Made by a program: the position numbers and the translations under genes. From Chloromonas sp. AAM2 (lineage: Eukaryota; Chlorophyta; Chlorophyceae; Chlamydomonadales; Chlamydomonadaceae), in contig QAXH01006800.1 of assembly GCA_004335635.1 (NCBI GenBank), positions 17,613 through 81,612 of the forward strand: a DNA stretch of 64,000 nucleotides. The letters are read 5' to 3'. This document shows, in pieces, positions 45,301-56,800 of the stretch (positions are counted from its first letter, which is position 1; the number at the start of each line of letters is the position of its first letter). The notes under the pieces are model-generated. The model did not search any database and was not told the DNA's origin. It saw only the letters and a program-made list of their open reading frames with translations.

Positions 45301-47170
45301 CAATCAGCGCTTGTGCCTGTGTCTCGTTTGACATGCGCTGGTACAGGGATGCGCTGGGCAGCAAGTCTACGTCCAGGAGCGCGAGCAAAGGTGTGTCAGC
45401 CTGCAAAACGAGCAGCGAGGACAGCATGGCGATTTCACCAATGGGTAACAGTCGTCATCCAAACTCCAAGTGGGCCACATGCACCGAGCGTGAATACTCG
45501 CAAGCCATGCAACGTATTGATGTGTAGGAGGATGGCTGCAGACCACTCATTCACGTGCCGGAGCCAGTGTGCGGTTTTAGTAGACTAGATGGCTGAGCGA
45601 GACCTTTGCTGAAGTGAGAAAGCCATCGTCTGATGCAATGCATCAGGGCTGGACAAGCACAACTGTCACAGATGCCCCTTTTGCACATGCCCAACCCCCG
45701 TTTGCCTGAAGTCGTGCGAGGTTCCGCAGCGAATTGACGGGGAAAAGGATGGTTGCTTTCTGATCCGTGTACACCTCAGCAGCCAGCATAATTCTCAAGC
45801 TGCATGCCGATGGTGTCTGCTGCATATCAGCAACTAAACGGGCCACCTGAGCACAGCACAGAGAAACTCATCCCATGTGTCCAGTGAAGTAAGCCTTTTG
45901 GCAGAGTATAGTGCACAGCACACGCACAACAAATGTAACATGAGGGCATGCTGGGGTTTGCCATCATGAACATGAACATAAACAAACGTGGCTCTGCAGG
46001 GCTTACTGTGGTTTGCCATACGTAAGTTTCTGAGCTCCACACACTCTTTTGTCTGGATTCACATGAATGGCAGGCCACAGAGGATTCACATGAATGGCAG
46101 GCCACAGAGAAGTGAGCAAATTCAGGGTTTGTAGGCACCTTACCTCCAGTGTTCAAGTGTGGCAGACCCGTGAGGCTAGCAAAGTCAGCGAGCCTCCACC
46201 TCATTCAAAACTTAAAGCAGGACAAGGACTGCCAGCCAGCCAGTCCAGTTTCAGAACCATTTTTCATGTACAATTGTAACAAAACACCTTCAGCACACAA
46301 ACACAGTCCATCAGGTGCAAAACCATTATAATGTACGATGATCACCCACCCACCCACCCACCTTGAGCAGCATGTCCTTGAGTTTCTCTCTGGAGCTCTC
46401 TGTCAGGTTGCCCGCTTCCTCTTGCAACACGTGCTGATGGATGGCAACGCTGATGGTCCCAGGCCACGCCTGACACTGAGATCTGAGCTGTTCCAGGCGC
46501 GCCAAGTTGCAGGTCGTAACGATAGTGAGAGAGGACGCATTCTGCTTGCTGCTGTCAGCCCAGATTGCGCCCACCTGCGCAAAAAGCGACAACAAGGGGT
46601 GGTGAAGGTGGTGGGGGCCGCAAATTGTGACAAATGTATTAGAGTGGAGGCGATCTGCTGGCCCATGATTCAAATTGCCCCCACCACTCTGAGTGCCGGC
46701 AAATCATCAGCCATCGCGGAGGCCCAGGTCATGTTCTTGGCCTCGTATTGCGAGTTCCAGGAGCGCATGACGCCTTTCATGTTATCTTGCATCCTTTGCT
46801 CGCCAGCTTGGGAATTTTTGTCTCCCTCTGATAGCGTCGGCAAACCGTCCAAGCCTAGCCCTGGGAAAGCATGTTCTGGGACACCGTCGAACAGCGCGTC
46901 CCAAGCGACCGCCCATGCTGTAGATGATGGCTCGAGCATGGCCCACATGCTCGCGTAGAAGCTGTACAGTGCCATTCTCTGGGAATGCTCTGTGCTAGCC
47001 TGGCCTAGAAGCTCCCGCCTGGCACCAATTCCTGAACTGGATGGAAACTGCTGTTGGATGCGCACGAGTGAAGAGGATGCAATGGTGGTGGAGGTCGAGC
47101 TTGTATCGAACATTGCCAGTGCCAATAGAATGCAGCCAAGAACTGCCGTGCTACAGATGAGAAGCTTCAT
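42388..47170 (-). CDS. GT49/LARGE-like glycosyltransferase A1 (10 exons, 561 aa)
   Basis: Exons in transcript order: 47170-46685, 46574-46362, 45846-45706, 45400-45296, 44801-44709, 44175-44039, 43780-43696, 43496-43429, 43228-43138, 42654-42388; all phases close. It is a type II membrane protein: short cytosolic N-terminus and a signal anchor (LLICSTAVLGCILLALAMF). The lumenal domain has the GT49 order: SSLTIVTTCNLARLEQLRSQ, FPVNSLRNLARLQ, a DxD metal site in LLALLDVDLLPSAS, VWVIPGFEVHQRYEH, AGHGPTNYTHWMQA, and DMPWHDERFRGFGKNKIQH. The family (LARGE C-terminal domain, B4GAT1) transfers glucuronic acid or related sugars in the Golgi; the algal substrate is unknown. The C-terminus is a basic Lys/Ala/Arg repeat. 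Exon 3 has a GC donor where its paralogue A2 has GT. Exons 7-8 and the intron between are nearly identical to A2. Confidence 0.88.
42858..42902. repeat. Solitary inverted-repeat end in an intron of A1
   Basis: GGAACTGTCCCAGAACTGGC followed by AAACTTCTTTTTTT matches the right-end motif of the elements at 22-25 kb. It lies in intron 9 of A1. No partner end is visible nearby. Confidence 0.65.
45467..45514 (-). repeat. Dispersed repeat (GCATGGCTTGC...), diverged copy
   Basis: The minus strand reads GCATGGCTTGCGAGTATTCA then CGCTCGGTGCATGTGG. It corresponds to 54132-54185 in the homologous intron 3 of A2 and to 25522-25588 upstream of RAD9. Confidence 0.55.
46058..46110. repeat. 27-bp tandem duplication
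   Basis: TTCACATGAATGGCAGGCCA plus CAGAGGA is present twice in direct succession, in intron 2 of A1. Recent slippage is the likely origin. Confidence 0.85.
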
Positions 47171-49435
47171 CGTGTTCTCTAGCATTGATGTTGAACACAG
47201 GCTAGAGGGGGCGTTGGCTTTGTTGAGTGTATGCACGCCCCGACCGCGCTGGTTCTGACAAACTCGGGACGCTATCAGCCTTAAGGAATTCCAAAGCGAC
47301 TGAAAAGAAACGCATCTCGGTATCATCGAACTTGCTTCCTTGGATGATCGAACGGGGCGCCAAGTCGCTAGCCTGGTGTGCGACAGCTCAGCCAAGTTCT
47401 GTTGTGACAGGAGGTACAGGATTTTACGCTACCAGCGCATCCATGATTTCGTCCGACGAGCTGGCGTGGCGGCACACCTTGGACGGAACGACAGGTGAAA
47501 AGCTGAGCGCCGAACTGATCTGGGAGGTGTGTTCGGACATCCGAGACAACCAAGGTCGTCCTTCCATTGTGTTCGCACAGGAGGCCGGGCGCCGTGGGGA
47601 CACGTTGAGGCGTCGCTGACTTACTGCGTGAACGCTAGCCCATGAATACAACGAGGGACGCCTTCAAGGGGGCGTCGAACCGAAGCTTTGCACACAATTG
47701 TGCACGTTCTGAAGCCGACATCCTGCGTTGTATTAGCCGACAAAATCAGGCGGTATGGATGCCGGATTTGCAGTAGATGTCCAGCTGCGTGAACCCCACA
47801 CACCGCGTGAAGCGTGCCCGAGAGTACGCTGAAGCCCTGTGAGCCAGCAGTGATCCCAACGGCTTTGAAGACCTGCCGAGAGACGTGCGAGAGAGGCTGC
47901 GCAAGAAAAAGCCTCAGTCAAGAGGGTGACATGCGATCATGGGATGTTCTGCATGAGCATGTTCTGCATGGGATGTTCTGCAAGGGGCTGGCAAGTAGGC
48001 CTTTGTTTGTTTCACAGCTGTAACTGTAAGCTGTGAATAAGAACGTGACATATAAGAACGTGTGACAAGCTGGTCGATGCGTACCATACCCATTGCAGAT
48101 CGAGCTAACATGTGGGCCCCTGAGACCAGGCAGCGCCTGGGCTGACCCAAGTGAAAGTGCCCTCTACTGATGTAAAAGTGCCTTGATTTAAGTGCCTGCT
48201 TCTGCTCTAATCATAGCATGTAACCAGCCTTGACCAACCGTCTGGGAAGCATGCTTGATTGTAAGTGTCACGTGCGTCAAAGCCACGTGCCTCATGCATC
48301 AAACTGAGGCTGTCACAGCACAACTCTGTTTGATGCTGCGGATTTCTGATAGGCTGTTATGAAGTGCCACCAGAAGGCGTTCCATGGGTTGACCACCACA
48401 GGGGCAACCAACCGCTGGCTCGGGCTTCTCCTTTACTAGTGTGACACGTGCTGATGGTATGCTCGCTCACCATGCAGCATGTGATTCATGCGGTGAGAGA
48501 TGCTGTTCCAATTAGCGCGTTGCCACTGTCTGAAACATCCAAAGCATTTCCTCATCAAGTTAGCGTCAAGTCAGTTCTCTGGCCTGTTGTGGGTCTCTCT
48601 TTCATTTATGTGGCTCAGCCCAGAACACCATCCTGAAGAGGACGCTGCAACACGGAAGCTGAGTGTGGAAACAGAAATATCCGAACCGTTAGCGCCTGAA
48701 AACCTTTACACTGCCCAACCAGTGCCAACACAATGTGCGATGCGAGGCCTCATGATGGCAACTTCTACGCATAGCAGATTGCAAGTCATAAGTGCTGAAG
48801 CATCTCCTGTCCGTAATAACTTCTGTACACTAGTATACTCTTGGACAAGCCCAGAAGGCGGCCACAGCAAGAAAACCATTGGAGTGAGTCGAAACCCGAG
48901 GATAACCCCATATGACAGCGCTGTCAACGAGTGCTGCACCAATGCTATCACGATTTGTGTGGCGTGGCAAAGCCTACTGGTGGCGGCGCACGTGTCAGGC
49001 TGAGAAGGCAGCAAGCTGCCATGGAGGATGAAGCTGAGTCCACGCCAACAGCTGATTGGAGTTGAAACATCAGCGTTGTCCGGTCAAAGGGTTCAAAAGT
49101 GCAAAAAATGAAGTGGAAGAAGAGTGAGTCAAAGTAAGCCTTACCTGAAGATTCTGTGCTATTCAAATGAATGCAGGCCACTGGTTGGGGATGGCATGCT
49201 CTCCTGATTCCTATCATCCACGGCCACCGGAAGCAGAAAGCCGTGGCTCTATCCCACCCTTCAGTGGTGTAGAGTGTGTGTCTCAAGGTAAGCCTCAGTG
49301 CGAAACCGGAGGGAACATTTCCCGGATACAATACTCGAGCTGTGCGGTACAAGGGTGCCATGCATAAGCCTGCATGGCAGTGAGAACAGAGCGCTGATCA
49401 AGAGTGGACACACGGACAAAGGCATTCATCGAAGT
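47171..49435. other. Spacer between A1 and B1 with relics
   Basis: This contains the A1 promoter (nearest to 47170), a short plus-strand frame at 47448-47619 (MISSDELAWRHTLDGTTGEK start, stop TGA) with no recognised family, the RVKRAREYA relic at 47791-47930, short direct repeats of GGGATGTTCTGCAT near 47940-47985, and the 3' region of B1. From 48.0 to 49.4 kb I see nothing I can call coding. Confidence 0.45.
47791..47930 (+). pseudogene. Broken copy of the RVKRAREYA family sequence
   Basis: The plus strand encodes NPTHRVKRAREYAEAL, then a TGA, then ASSDPNGFEDLPRDVRERLR, KKKPQ and a final stop. It is clearly homologous to 23422-23552 (minus). The internal stop marks it as a relic unless TGA is an assembly error. 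Confidence 0.6.
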
Positions 49436-52206
49436 TTATGGTGGGAATTGTTGCATACTCTGACATTTCATTCTGCTCAGGCCAGAGCCAAGTGTCTGAG
49501 CTAGCATATACATTTGTCAGGTTGTGTCGCAACGTTCAGAACATTGCGGCACACAATGTATTTCACATGCCTGTGACCCACGTGCCTGTGAGGCAATATA
49601 TTATCATTATAGGATGCGGGTGCATCAACAGCTTACCATTGCAAACTTGGGGAAGCCGGACCGCGAGTAGACGAGGCAGTGTGCTCGAGTGAGCAGCATC
49701 AGGTCGACAAAAATGGACATGGTGATGCTTTCATGGCCGTCCTTGCTGTTCTTGAGCAGCTTGCTGTAGCTTAGATGGTGTGCAATGTACGACGGGCCCG
49801 TCATACCAGACAGCATGCCTTTTGCCACCAGGCCTCGCAGCTGCTCATGGTCGGTCATCATCAAGACACGTGGACGTGTTGGTCTGTTAGAGGTGTCTGG
49901 TTTTCCATCCAGCTGCCTCAAATCACGGTCTTGGGCATCATGCACTGACTGCTGCAGGAAGCCTGCATCCCCGTGCAGCAGTGCATCGCGCTCCATGGCA
50001 CACTTGTAACTGGCCACAACACCCTGCACAAGCAAGCATAGCGACTGCTTTATGCACAGACAGATACCAGAAATATCACCCACTGCAAATTGCAGGTTTG
50101 CATAAAGGCGTACAGGGCCTAATGTCCTGCTTAGGCCGTTTCAACCGTGATTGCAAGACCTAGCATTTCCAACGTTTTGCAAGCCTCACTTCTGCCTACC
50201 ATATACTTTGTCTTTGGGCACACCAACCTGGAAATGGTCCCAGCCCCTGCATGCAGCACACACATGCATGATTGCGATTAATCCACTGTCGCACGGCATT
50301 GCATTGAGTACTGCAGGCTCTGCTTGCCAACACACTTGGCGCACAGTGCAACGTCTAGCGCACAATCCATCCAGCTGTTGCAAGCGTAATTGTTCCACAT
50401 GGGCTACCGCTGGCGTGAACCATGTGCACTCACCTTGGAATGTCCTTGTTTTCTCCCTCCAAATTCCCCATGCGGAGATGCACCGCCACGAACGGTTGAT
50501 CAACGTTGCCCAGGAGCTCCTTTTGCACCTTGTCTGTTGCAGCCTCCAGGCTTGCACTCGGCTGGAACAGCCCACGGTAGATGCAATGCGCCTCCCAGGA
50601 CACCCGAGAGAACTGCAAGCCAGTGCCACAAGGCAAACAAATTGCACCAAAAACCCTTTGTGACCAAACATAACCGTAATGTGAAGAACACATGCCATCA
50701 ATATGCGATGCGAGATGTCTCAAGGGTGATGTGAGTGCAGATGTCGACTTGAACATCTTCTCATCATCCGCTTGCCCTTTACTGGCACCGCCGATTTCCT
50801 GCGAACCACTATACAATCAACATATAGACATAAAAGCACGAGGCCAGACAACGATGGTGCAATCGTGTCAAGTGCAATCCTGTAAGACGCACCAGCTGGC
50901 CACTTACCCAGTTCATTTCTCCAGACTTGGGGTTGTCTGGGCGATACACCATCCTATTTGTACTGCACAAGGTCGCACATGTCAGTAACCCAGTAAGGCA
51001 TTGGTGCTCACGTTGCGCAGGTGGCTGTTGGCATTTCATGTCCACTCTCAACTTCTGGTGCATAGATACAGGTATGAGAGAGCGCTTGCATGCACCAAAC
51101 GCTAGCATGGCCATGCAAATTTCACAGGGTGTTAGCATATGATATCCCCGGCATATGATATGCCCATCTATCTATATGATATGCCATATGATATCATGAT
51201 ATGCAACGCTGTGTTGCACAAAAGTAGAAGCTTTCACTTTCTCAGGCCTTTGTTACCGTCTGCCAGACAGGCATGAGTTGCGACTCACCACACACTGGGG
51301 TGCTGTCAAAGGTACTGTCCTTATCGTGTGCTTGGCGGTGGACCAAACAGGCTATGGTGCTGTGCTAAAAACTCACTCAATAGTCCATAACCGTGCATCA
51401 TCCGCGCGTGGGCCAGCATTGGCGTGAGTGAGATTGACAAGGAATGGCTGCAATCTTGTGGCTTGTGCCAGGTCGATGTCCAAGTCAGATGTGAGACTGT
51501 AGTTCATGGCAGCTGGCTCCAGAAAGGCCTCGATTGGATCAGGCGAAGGCCATGCGATAATCAAGACACTGTACGCATGTTGAAATACAGCATGTCATGA
51601 TGCACTCAAGTAAAAATGCACGCACAGGCAGGTTGAACCAGGCTTGAGTGCACAACCGTTCTCGAGGCAAAGATGCCTACCGTTTGTGCGCCACCGCCAA
51701 CTGGAATGTGGGCAGCAGCCCTCGGAGCCTGTCGCCCAAGCCATGCGTGCAAGCGTCCTTGTGCATACACGCGTTGATCAAATACTTGGCACCTGAGAAG
51801 CGATTGCGCATTTGCACCAGCCGGTGAGCCTCGGACGCACCGACAATCCGTGGACATTCTGTAGACGCAACACCCACACACGCTTGACCTGCTTCTTAGC
51901 TGTATTACCTGGTGTCCCGCGTGTGCTTTGGTGGAAGGCGATGTAATCCTTGATCCACGCAGGGCAATTGTCCAACGAGCCCTGGCCTGGGGTCTTCCAG
52001 TTGAAGTGCTCGCCACCATTCTTGCCTAGCTCAATGCGCTGTGTCACCAAGCTTTCATTCTCCCAAGGCTTGGAGGACTTGCTGGCAGCCAAGCCGCGTT
52101 GATTTGTTGGCTGAACTGCGATTCCAGGCTCTGACGAATCCTGGTAACCTCTGCTGCAGACAAGGAGAGCGCAGAGGACGCACACAGTCGTAATTGTACG
52201 GCTCAT
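49436..52206 (-). CDS. Fucosyltransferase-like glycosyltransferase B1 (8 exons, 452 aa)
   Basis: Exons in transcript order: 52206-51909, 51858-51681, 51568-51377, 50953-50908, 50612-50434, 50246-50228 (19-nt microexon), 50023-49637, 49495-49436; all phases close and the frame ends in TAA. A signal peptide is visible (MSRTITTVCVLCALLVCSRG). Motifs suggest a GT-B fold enzyme related to GDP-fucose-using transferases: HGLGDRLRGLLPTFQLA (sugar-nucleotide loop type), PFVAVHLRMGNLEGENKD, PRVLMMTDHEQLRGLV, and SIFVDLMLLTRAHCLVYSRS. The exact donor and acceptor cannot be read from sequence. The secretory signal and the neighbouring GT49-like gene point to glycan synthesis in the ER/Golgi. The last exon (LGSGLSRMKCQSMQQFPP) is supported by conservation with the B2 pseudogene. 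It is head-to-head with A2. Confidence 0.8.
51128..51206. repeat. AT-rich CATATGATAT repeats
   Basis: Imperfect repeats of CATATGATAT/CCCGG and ATATGATATGCC occur in intron 3 of B1. They are partly palindromic, and no function is evident. Confidence 0.7.
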
Positions 52207-52595
52207 CTTGAGATCTGTCTTCTTGAAGAATTATGACGGCTGTATACGAAGAGTGGACTGACAACAAAGACGTTCCGTTGTTTGTCGGGCAATCCCAGGC
52301 GCGACGGTTTCTGAGCCTCGGACTCGACGAGGTCTCCTCGGACTTCCGAGGAAAGCTCACTACAGGCAGGATCGTGCCAAGTAATGATGTCGATGGCTGG
52401 GGTAGCAATGCAGAGGTCCTTAGATCCGGGTGTGGATGCATTTCGAGCGATTGAGCTGTGCGGCCAGCGCCGGTTCCCGGTCAAGCAACGTGACCGCCTC
52501 GGGCCATCGCAAAACATTTCATATAAGCGCCTGTCATTGACCACGCGCGAGCACATCGGGTGCTTCGCGCAATATCGTTGCTGCAGGAAGCAAAG
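52207..52595. promoter_or_regulatory. Shared divergent promoter of B1 and A2
   Basis: The start codons of B1 (-) and A2 (+) are 389 bp apart, so both promoters lie here. A plus-strand frame (52233-52454) is open but has no recognisable product and overlaps the regulatory space; I do not call it a gene. Shared control of two glycosyltransferases is an inference from layout. Confidence 0.5.
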
Positions 52596-55500
52596 ATGAA
52601 AGTCATAATATACGCTTCAAGCTGCGTTGCTTTAGCGCTGCTCATTCTGTTCTTCCACCATGAACCTAACGTTGCAGTAAGCGAAGCCTTGCGCCTACAC
52701 AAGGACAACATTGCAGGCTCATCCGGCGCCAGTCGAAGAGTGCTCGTCCAAGAAAGCGTAGCAGACTCCCATAAAAATCTGTACAGTTTCTACGGTCAGA
52801 TGTGGTCACTTTTGAAGCCCGCATCTGCGTCATGGACAGTGGCGTGGCAGGATCTGTTCGAAGGAGCGAGCGATGCTGCCTCAGGACTGGACCTGGAGGT
52901 GACGCCTTCATCCTTGAGCCCGGAAGGTCGGCTTTCCGAGGCTGGCGGGCGTATGTCCCAGGCAACCATGGAAGGCGTCATGAGCTGCTGGAACTCCCGG
53001 TACGAAGCCAAGAACATGACCTGGGCCACGGCGATGGCCGATGATTTGCCGGCGCTGAGAGTGGTAGGTGGCTTAACATGGCGTGAACATGACCGGCTTC
53101 CTCTCCAGTATCACGATTTCGTCGCATCCTGCACTCATGACGCCTCACCACGCTGTCAGTGCTACACCCCCAATTGCCACTTTCTGCACTCATGGTGCCT
53201 CAGCACCCTGCCATTGCTTCAACCCATTGCCACATCCTGTACAGGTGGGCACGGTGTGGGTGCCCGCCAACCAAATTAACGCGTCCTCTCTCACTATTGT
53301 CACTACGTGCAACCTGGCGCGCCTGGAACAACTCAGATCTCAATGCCTATCTTGGCCTGGGACAATCAGCGCAGCCCTCCACCACCCTGTGTTTCAAGAC
53401 CAGGCAGGCAACTTTACAGAGAGCTCAAGGGAGGAGCTCAAGGATGTGCTTTTGAAGGTGTGAGCGAGCAATGCTGCACACGAACCCGAACTGACAAACA
53501 ATAGCTGTTGATGTCGTAGTGATGCGTTCAGCACACTTTATTTGAGGCTACACCAACGCCCTGCAACACTCACCAACTGCGCCGAGGAAGGCCAAGTTTT
53601 ATGAAGGATTGAAAGACGTATTGCTGCTTGAGCAGCTGGCCATGTTCAAATCCTTACTATAACCACTGTTTGCATCAAATTGCACCGAGGCAGACCAAGA
53701 GTGCACGAAGCACATCCCAATTGTTTTTTTGGTGTTGTAGCACAGTTTGGACCGTGTGTATTGCCTTCTGCTTTCAGGTGGCCGCGCTGGTGTCTGATAT
53801 GCAGCAGGCGCCCTTGGCCTGCAGCCTGAGAGTTGTAGTCGCTGCTGAGGTGTACACCGAACACCGTGCAATGATGCTGTTCCCTGTGAATTCATTGCGC
53901 AATCTGGCACGTCTCCAGGTGCGTACTGCACAGACACATGAACAGATGTGCTACCTGCAGATCAAGGACCCACCTCGTACACGGTACATACCTCGTCCTA
54001 GTGCCGATTTGCGTGCCTGTTCAGGCATACCTTAGGATGTTTCAGTGCTCGCTTGGCTGCAATATGCTCTTTGCGCCTTGAACTTGCGTTCTGTTGCTCA
54101 GGGTTGATTAGGACGGTATCCAGCCTGGTCTCTTGCATGGCTTGCTAGCGTTCGCGCTCGGTGCATGTGGGCCCCCTTGATGTGGTTATTATGATATCCC
54201 AGGTTGATACAATACCCATACGCAATGTAGGTGTACTCATACGCAATATGGAAGCAGCCATATGCAGCGATGAAATTGTACTGTCTGCACCGTCCTGCCT
54301 GTTTTGTGACTGTTCAACAGGCCGTGCCTTGAGGATGCACTGCTTGTCTGACAACCCGTCTTGTGCTCCTTGCTGATTCCAGACTGAGACGCCCTTAATC
54401 GCGCTCCTGGACGTAGACTTGCTGCCCAGCGCATCCCTGTACCAGCGCATGTCAAACGAGACACAGGCACAAGCGCTACTCAGTCAGGTTAGTAAGGGCG
54501 ATGAATACCTGGCATGGGCTGGCGCTCTGTGCTCTGGGCATGCGTTGAGCAATGACTGTTAGATCTGTAGGCCAAGCCACGCTAGATGAATAGCAGGCTT
54601 GGTTCATCCTTGGTGGCCGCCATGACCATTCATTACCAGTCATCACCCACACTTGCCTTTGTTTGTTCGGTGCTGGTCGGACTGGCTGGGCAGACATGGT
54701 CACTTGTTTCAATTGGCATGAACAACATGACTTGTACCCCTTTACATCATGTTCCATGGGCCACAAGTTCGTCAGGCTGTATGATTGTCGGAGCAGAGGG
54801 TCACTTGACGTGATTCAGATCAACATCGTTATTTTCATCTGCCACACCTTTACCTTTGGAACACGTGTCATGGTCGACAAGCTTGCCCATGCTGCTTGGC
54901 ACCGCAGATGAATCACACGGTGTGGGTGATACCCGGCTTTGAGGTTCAGCGTCGGTATGAACATGCCCCATGGGCGGATGCACTGGTGACTGCAGGCAAG
55001 GTGGGCCAAGCGATTGAGTTGAAAGTTCAGCACAATCTCTGGTGATGGGTCTGTGTGTGATGGAACCAGATCAGCGCCTAGAATGCAGCAGTGACAGGAG
55101 CTGCTGCCATTCTGCCACCAATCCTAGTGCTCCCCCGTGCACCCCGCGGAAGTGCTGCATATCACCCGACAGCAACTGATAAGACATTGACATTGCACCT
55201 GAGCGCCTGAGCGCCTGAGCACCTGAGCAATTGGGAGCCTGAGCCTTCTGTACTAATCAAGCAAAGAAGCGAACAATTATGCACAAGGCCTGTAGCTTAG
55301 GCTGTGATGCACGCTTGACGCGACCTTCAGCCGTAAGAAGTGACAAGTCGCCTGCCTTACTGTGTTTAGGAAGTCATCATGACTGCGCACAAGGAAGGAG
55401 TGGTTGTCGCATTTCATGTGGAAAGGTTTCCACCCGGCCATGCACCCACCAACTACACCCATTGGATGCAAGCAAACGAGGACTACACAATTGAATACGT

Positions 55501-56800
55501 TGAGGGGTGAGTGAGACAAGCCTTGCGGCAGTAACTGATCTGCTCCGTTGCGTCACTCCGTTGAACGTAAAACGTGTGCTTTCTGTGTGCACAGGTACGA
55601 GCCGTGGCTCATAGGATCCCGGCTGGACATGCCCTGGCATGATGAGCGGTTTCGTGGTTTTGGCAAGAACAAGATTCAGGTATGGAATGCGCAGAGGCTC
55701 ATGCACATTGACAGCGCTCTTATCTAGCTGTCCACCTAGTGTGTCTGAGCAGTCTCAGGGCTGAAAAGCGTGTCTACTCACCCAGCAGCCCTGTCAGGCA
55801 TGTACCGAAGTAGTTCAACTTAATCAAATGTAGGGTTGCACTGATCAACAGCAATGGCACAGCCTTGTCTGCCTGCAGCACATCCTGCACCTCCGCCTGC
55901 TGGGCTACGAGTTCAAGGTACTGCACAACGAGTACGCAGTGCACAGGTGAGCCATCTACTATTTACATAGTTTGCTGAAGGAAAGGCCAATCATGCCACG
56001 CCCTGGAATGTAGTCTAGCAGGTGAGACCATTACCACCTGCGCGGTATTTAGTCCAGCAGGACAACCAAGTATGCAGGGCAACCCAGGGCGCTCATCCAA
56101 CGCGACCAGTGCAATTTCTTGACTGTGTAATTCATCCATCTGGTTCACCTGTTGTGCCACTTGATTGTTTGCACTTGTTCATGTCGTGACTGCAGGCCGC
56201 ATGATCTTGCCTCGGCTGCCATCACGTTCCTGACCAAAACCAGTCGTAAATCTGGTCAGAAGAACGAACTGAAGATCCACATGTTTGTGAGTGTAACCAT
56301 GCACTGCTGGCCCCAGTTGCAGCTTGCTGCCACACATTAAAGACTGGCCAGCATGTGCAGATGGCTTGGCTGGCGGTGTGATGTCATGCACAGCAACATC
56401 CGTTGTCTGAAATGGAACCTTGCCAACTATCAGAGTTAGTCGGATGTTGGGCTGTCCGGAGTCTCTGACATCACCATGGCTGCCTAGCTCAGGAAGCTTG
56501 CCAGACCGCCGACGCTAAGCGCAAGAGGAAACTGTTCATGAATTCCATGTGTACTCTGTCACGTGGCTGCAGGGCTTGCTGGAGTCCCAAGAGTCATCTG
56601 GATTGCGTTTTCAGGAAGTTACCACGCCTGCCACTGTTTTCTGCAACCGGGACCTGTTATGGTGGCACAAGCCTGCCATCAACAGGATCGTGGGCAACGC
56701 AAGTGCAATAATCAAGAGAGCTCCAAAGAAGCCGAGCCAGAAGGCTGCAAAGCCTTTGAAGACAAACCAGATTACTGTAGGAAGGGGACAAAACAAATAA
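52596..56800 (+). CDS. GT49/LARGE-like glycosyltransferase A2 (10 exons, 542 aa)
   Basis: Exons: 52596-53063, 53245-53457, 53778-53918, 54383-54487, 54908-55000, 55370-55506, 55595-55679, 55879-55946, 56196-56286, 56573-56800. Exon number, phases and eight of ten exon lengths equal those of A1. Signal anchor IIYASSCVALALLILFF. Catalytic-region blocks: SSLTIVTTCNLARLEQLRSQ, LIALLDVDLLPSAS (DxD), NHTVWVIPGFEVQRRYEHAP, VVVAFHVERFPPGHAPTNYT, DMPWHDERFRGFGKNKIQH, PHDLASAAITFL. The reaction is expected to be Golgi glycosyl transfer of the LARGE/B4GAT1 type, substrate unknown. The N-terminal stem is poorly conserved with A1, while exons 7-8 are almost identical. The C-terminal tail is basic (RAPKKPSQKAAKPLK), as in A1. 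Confidence 0.88.
54132..54185 (+). repeat. Dispersed repeat (GCATGGCTTGCTAGCGTTCG), copy 2
   Basis: Close match to 25522-25588, located in intron 3 of A2. The homologous intron of A1 has a diverged copy at 45467-45514. Confidence 0.7.

Noticed and set aside
52233..52454. 73-codon plus-strand frame between B1 and A2
   Set aside because: No family, no partner exon, and it fills a short divergent promoter. Chance is the simpler explanation.
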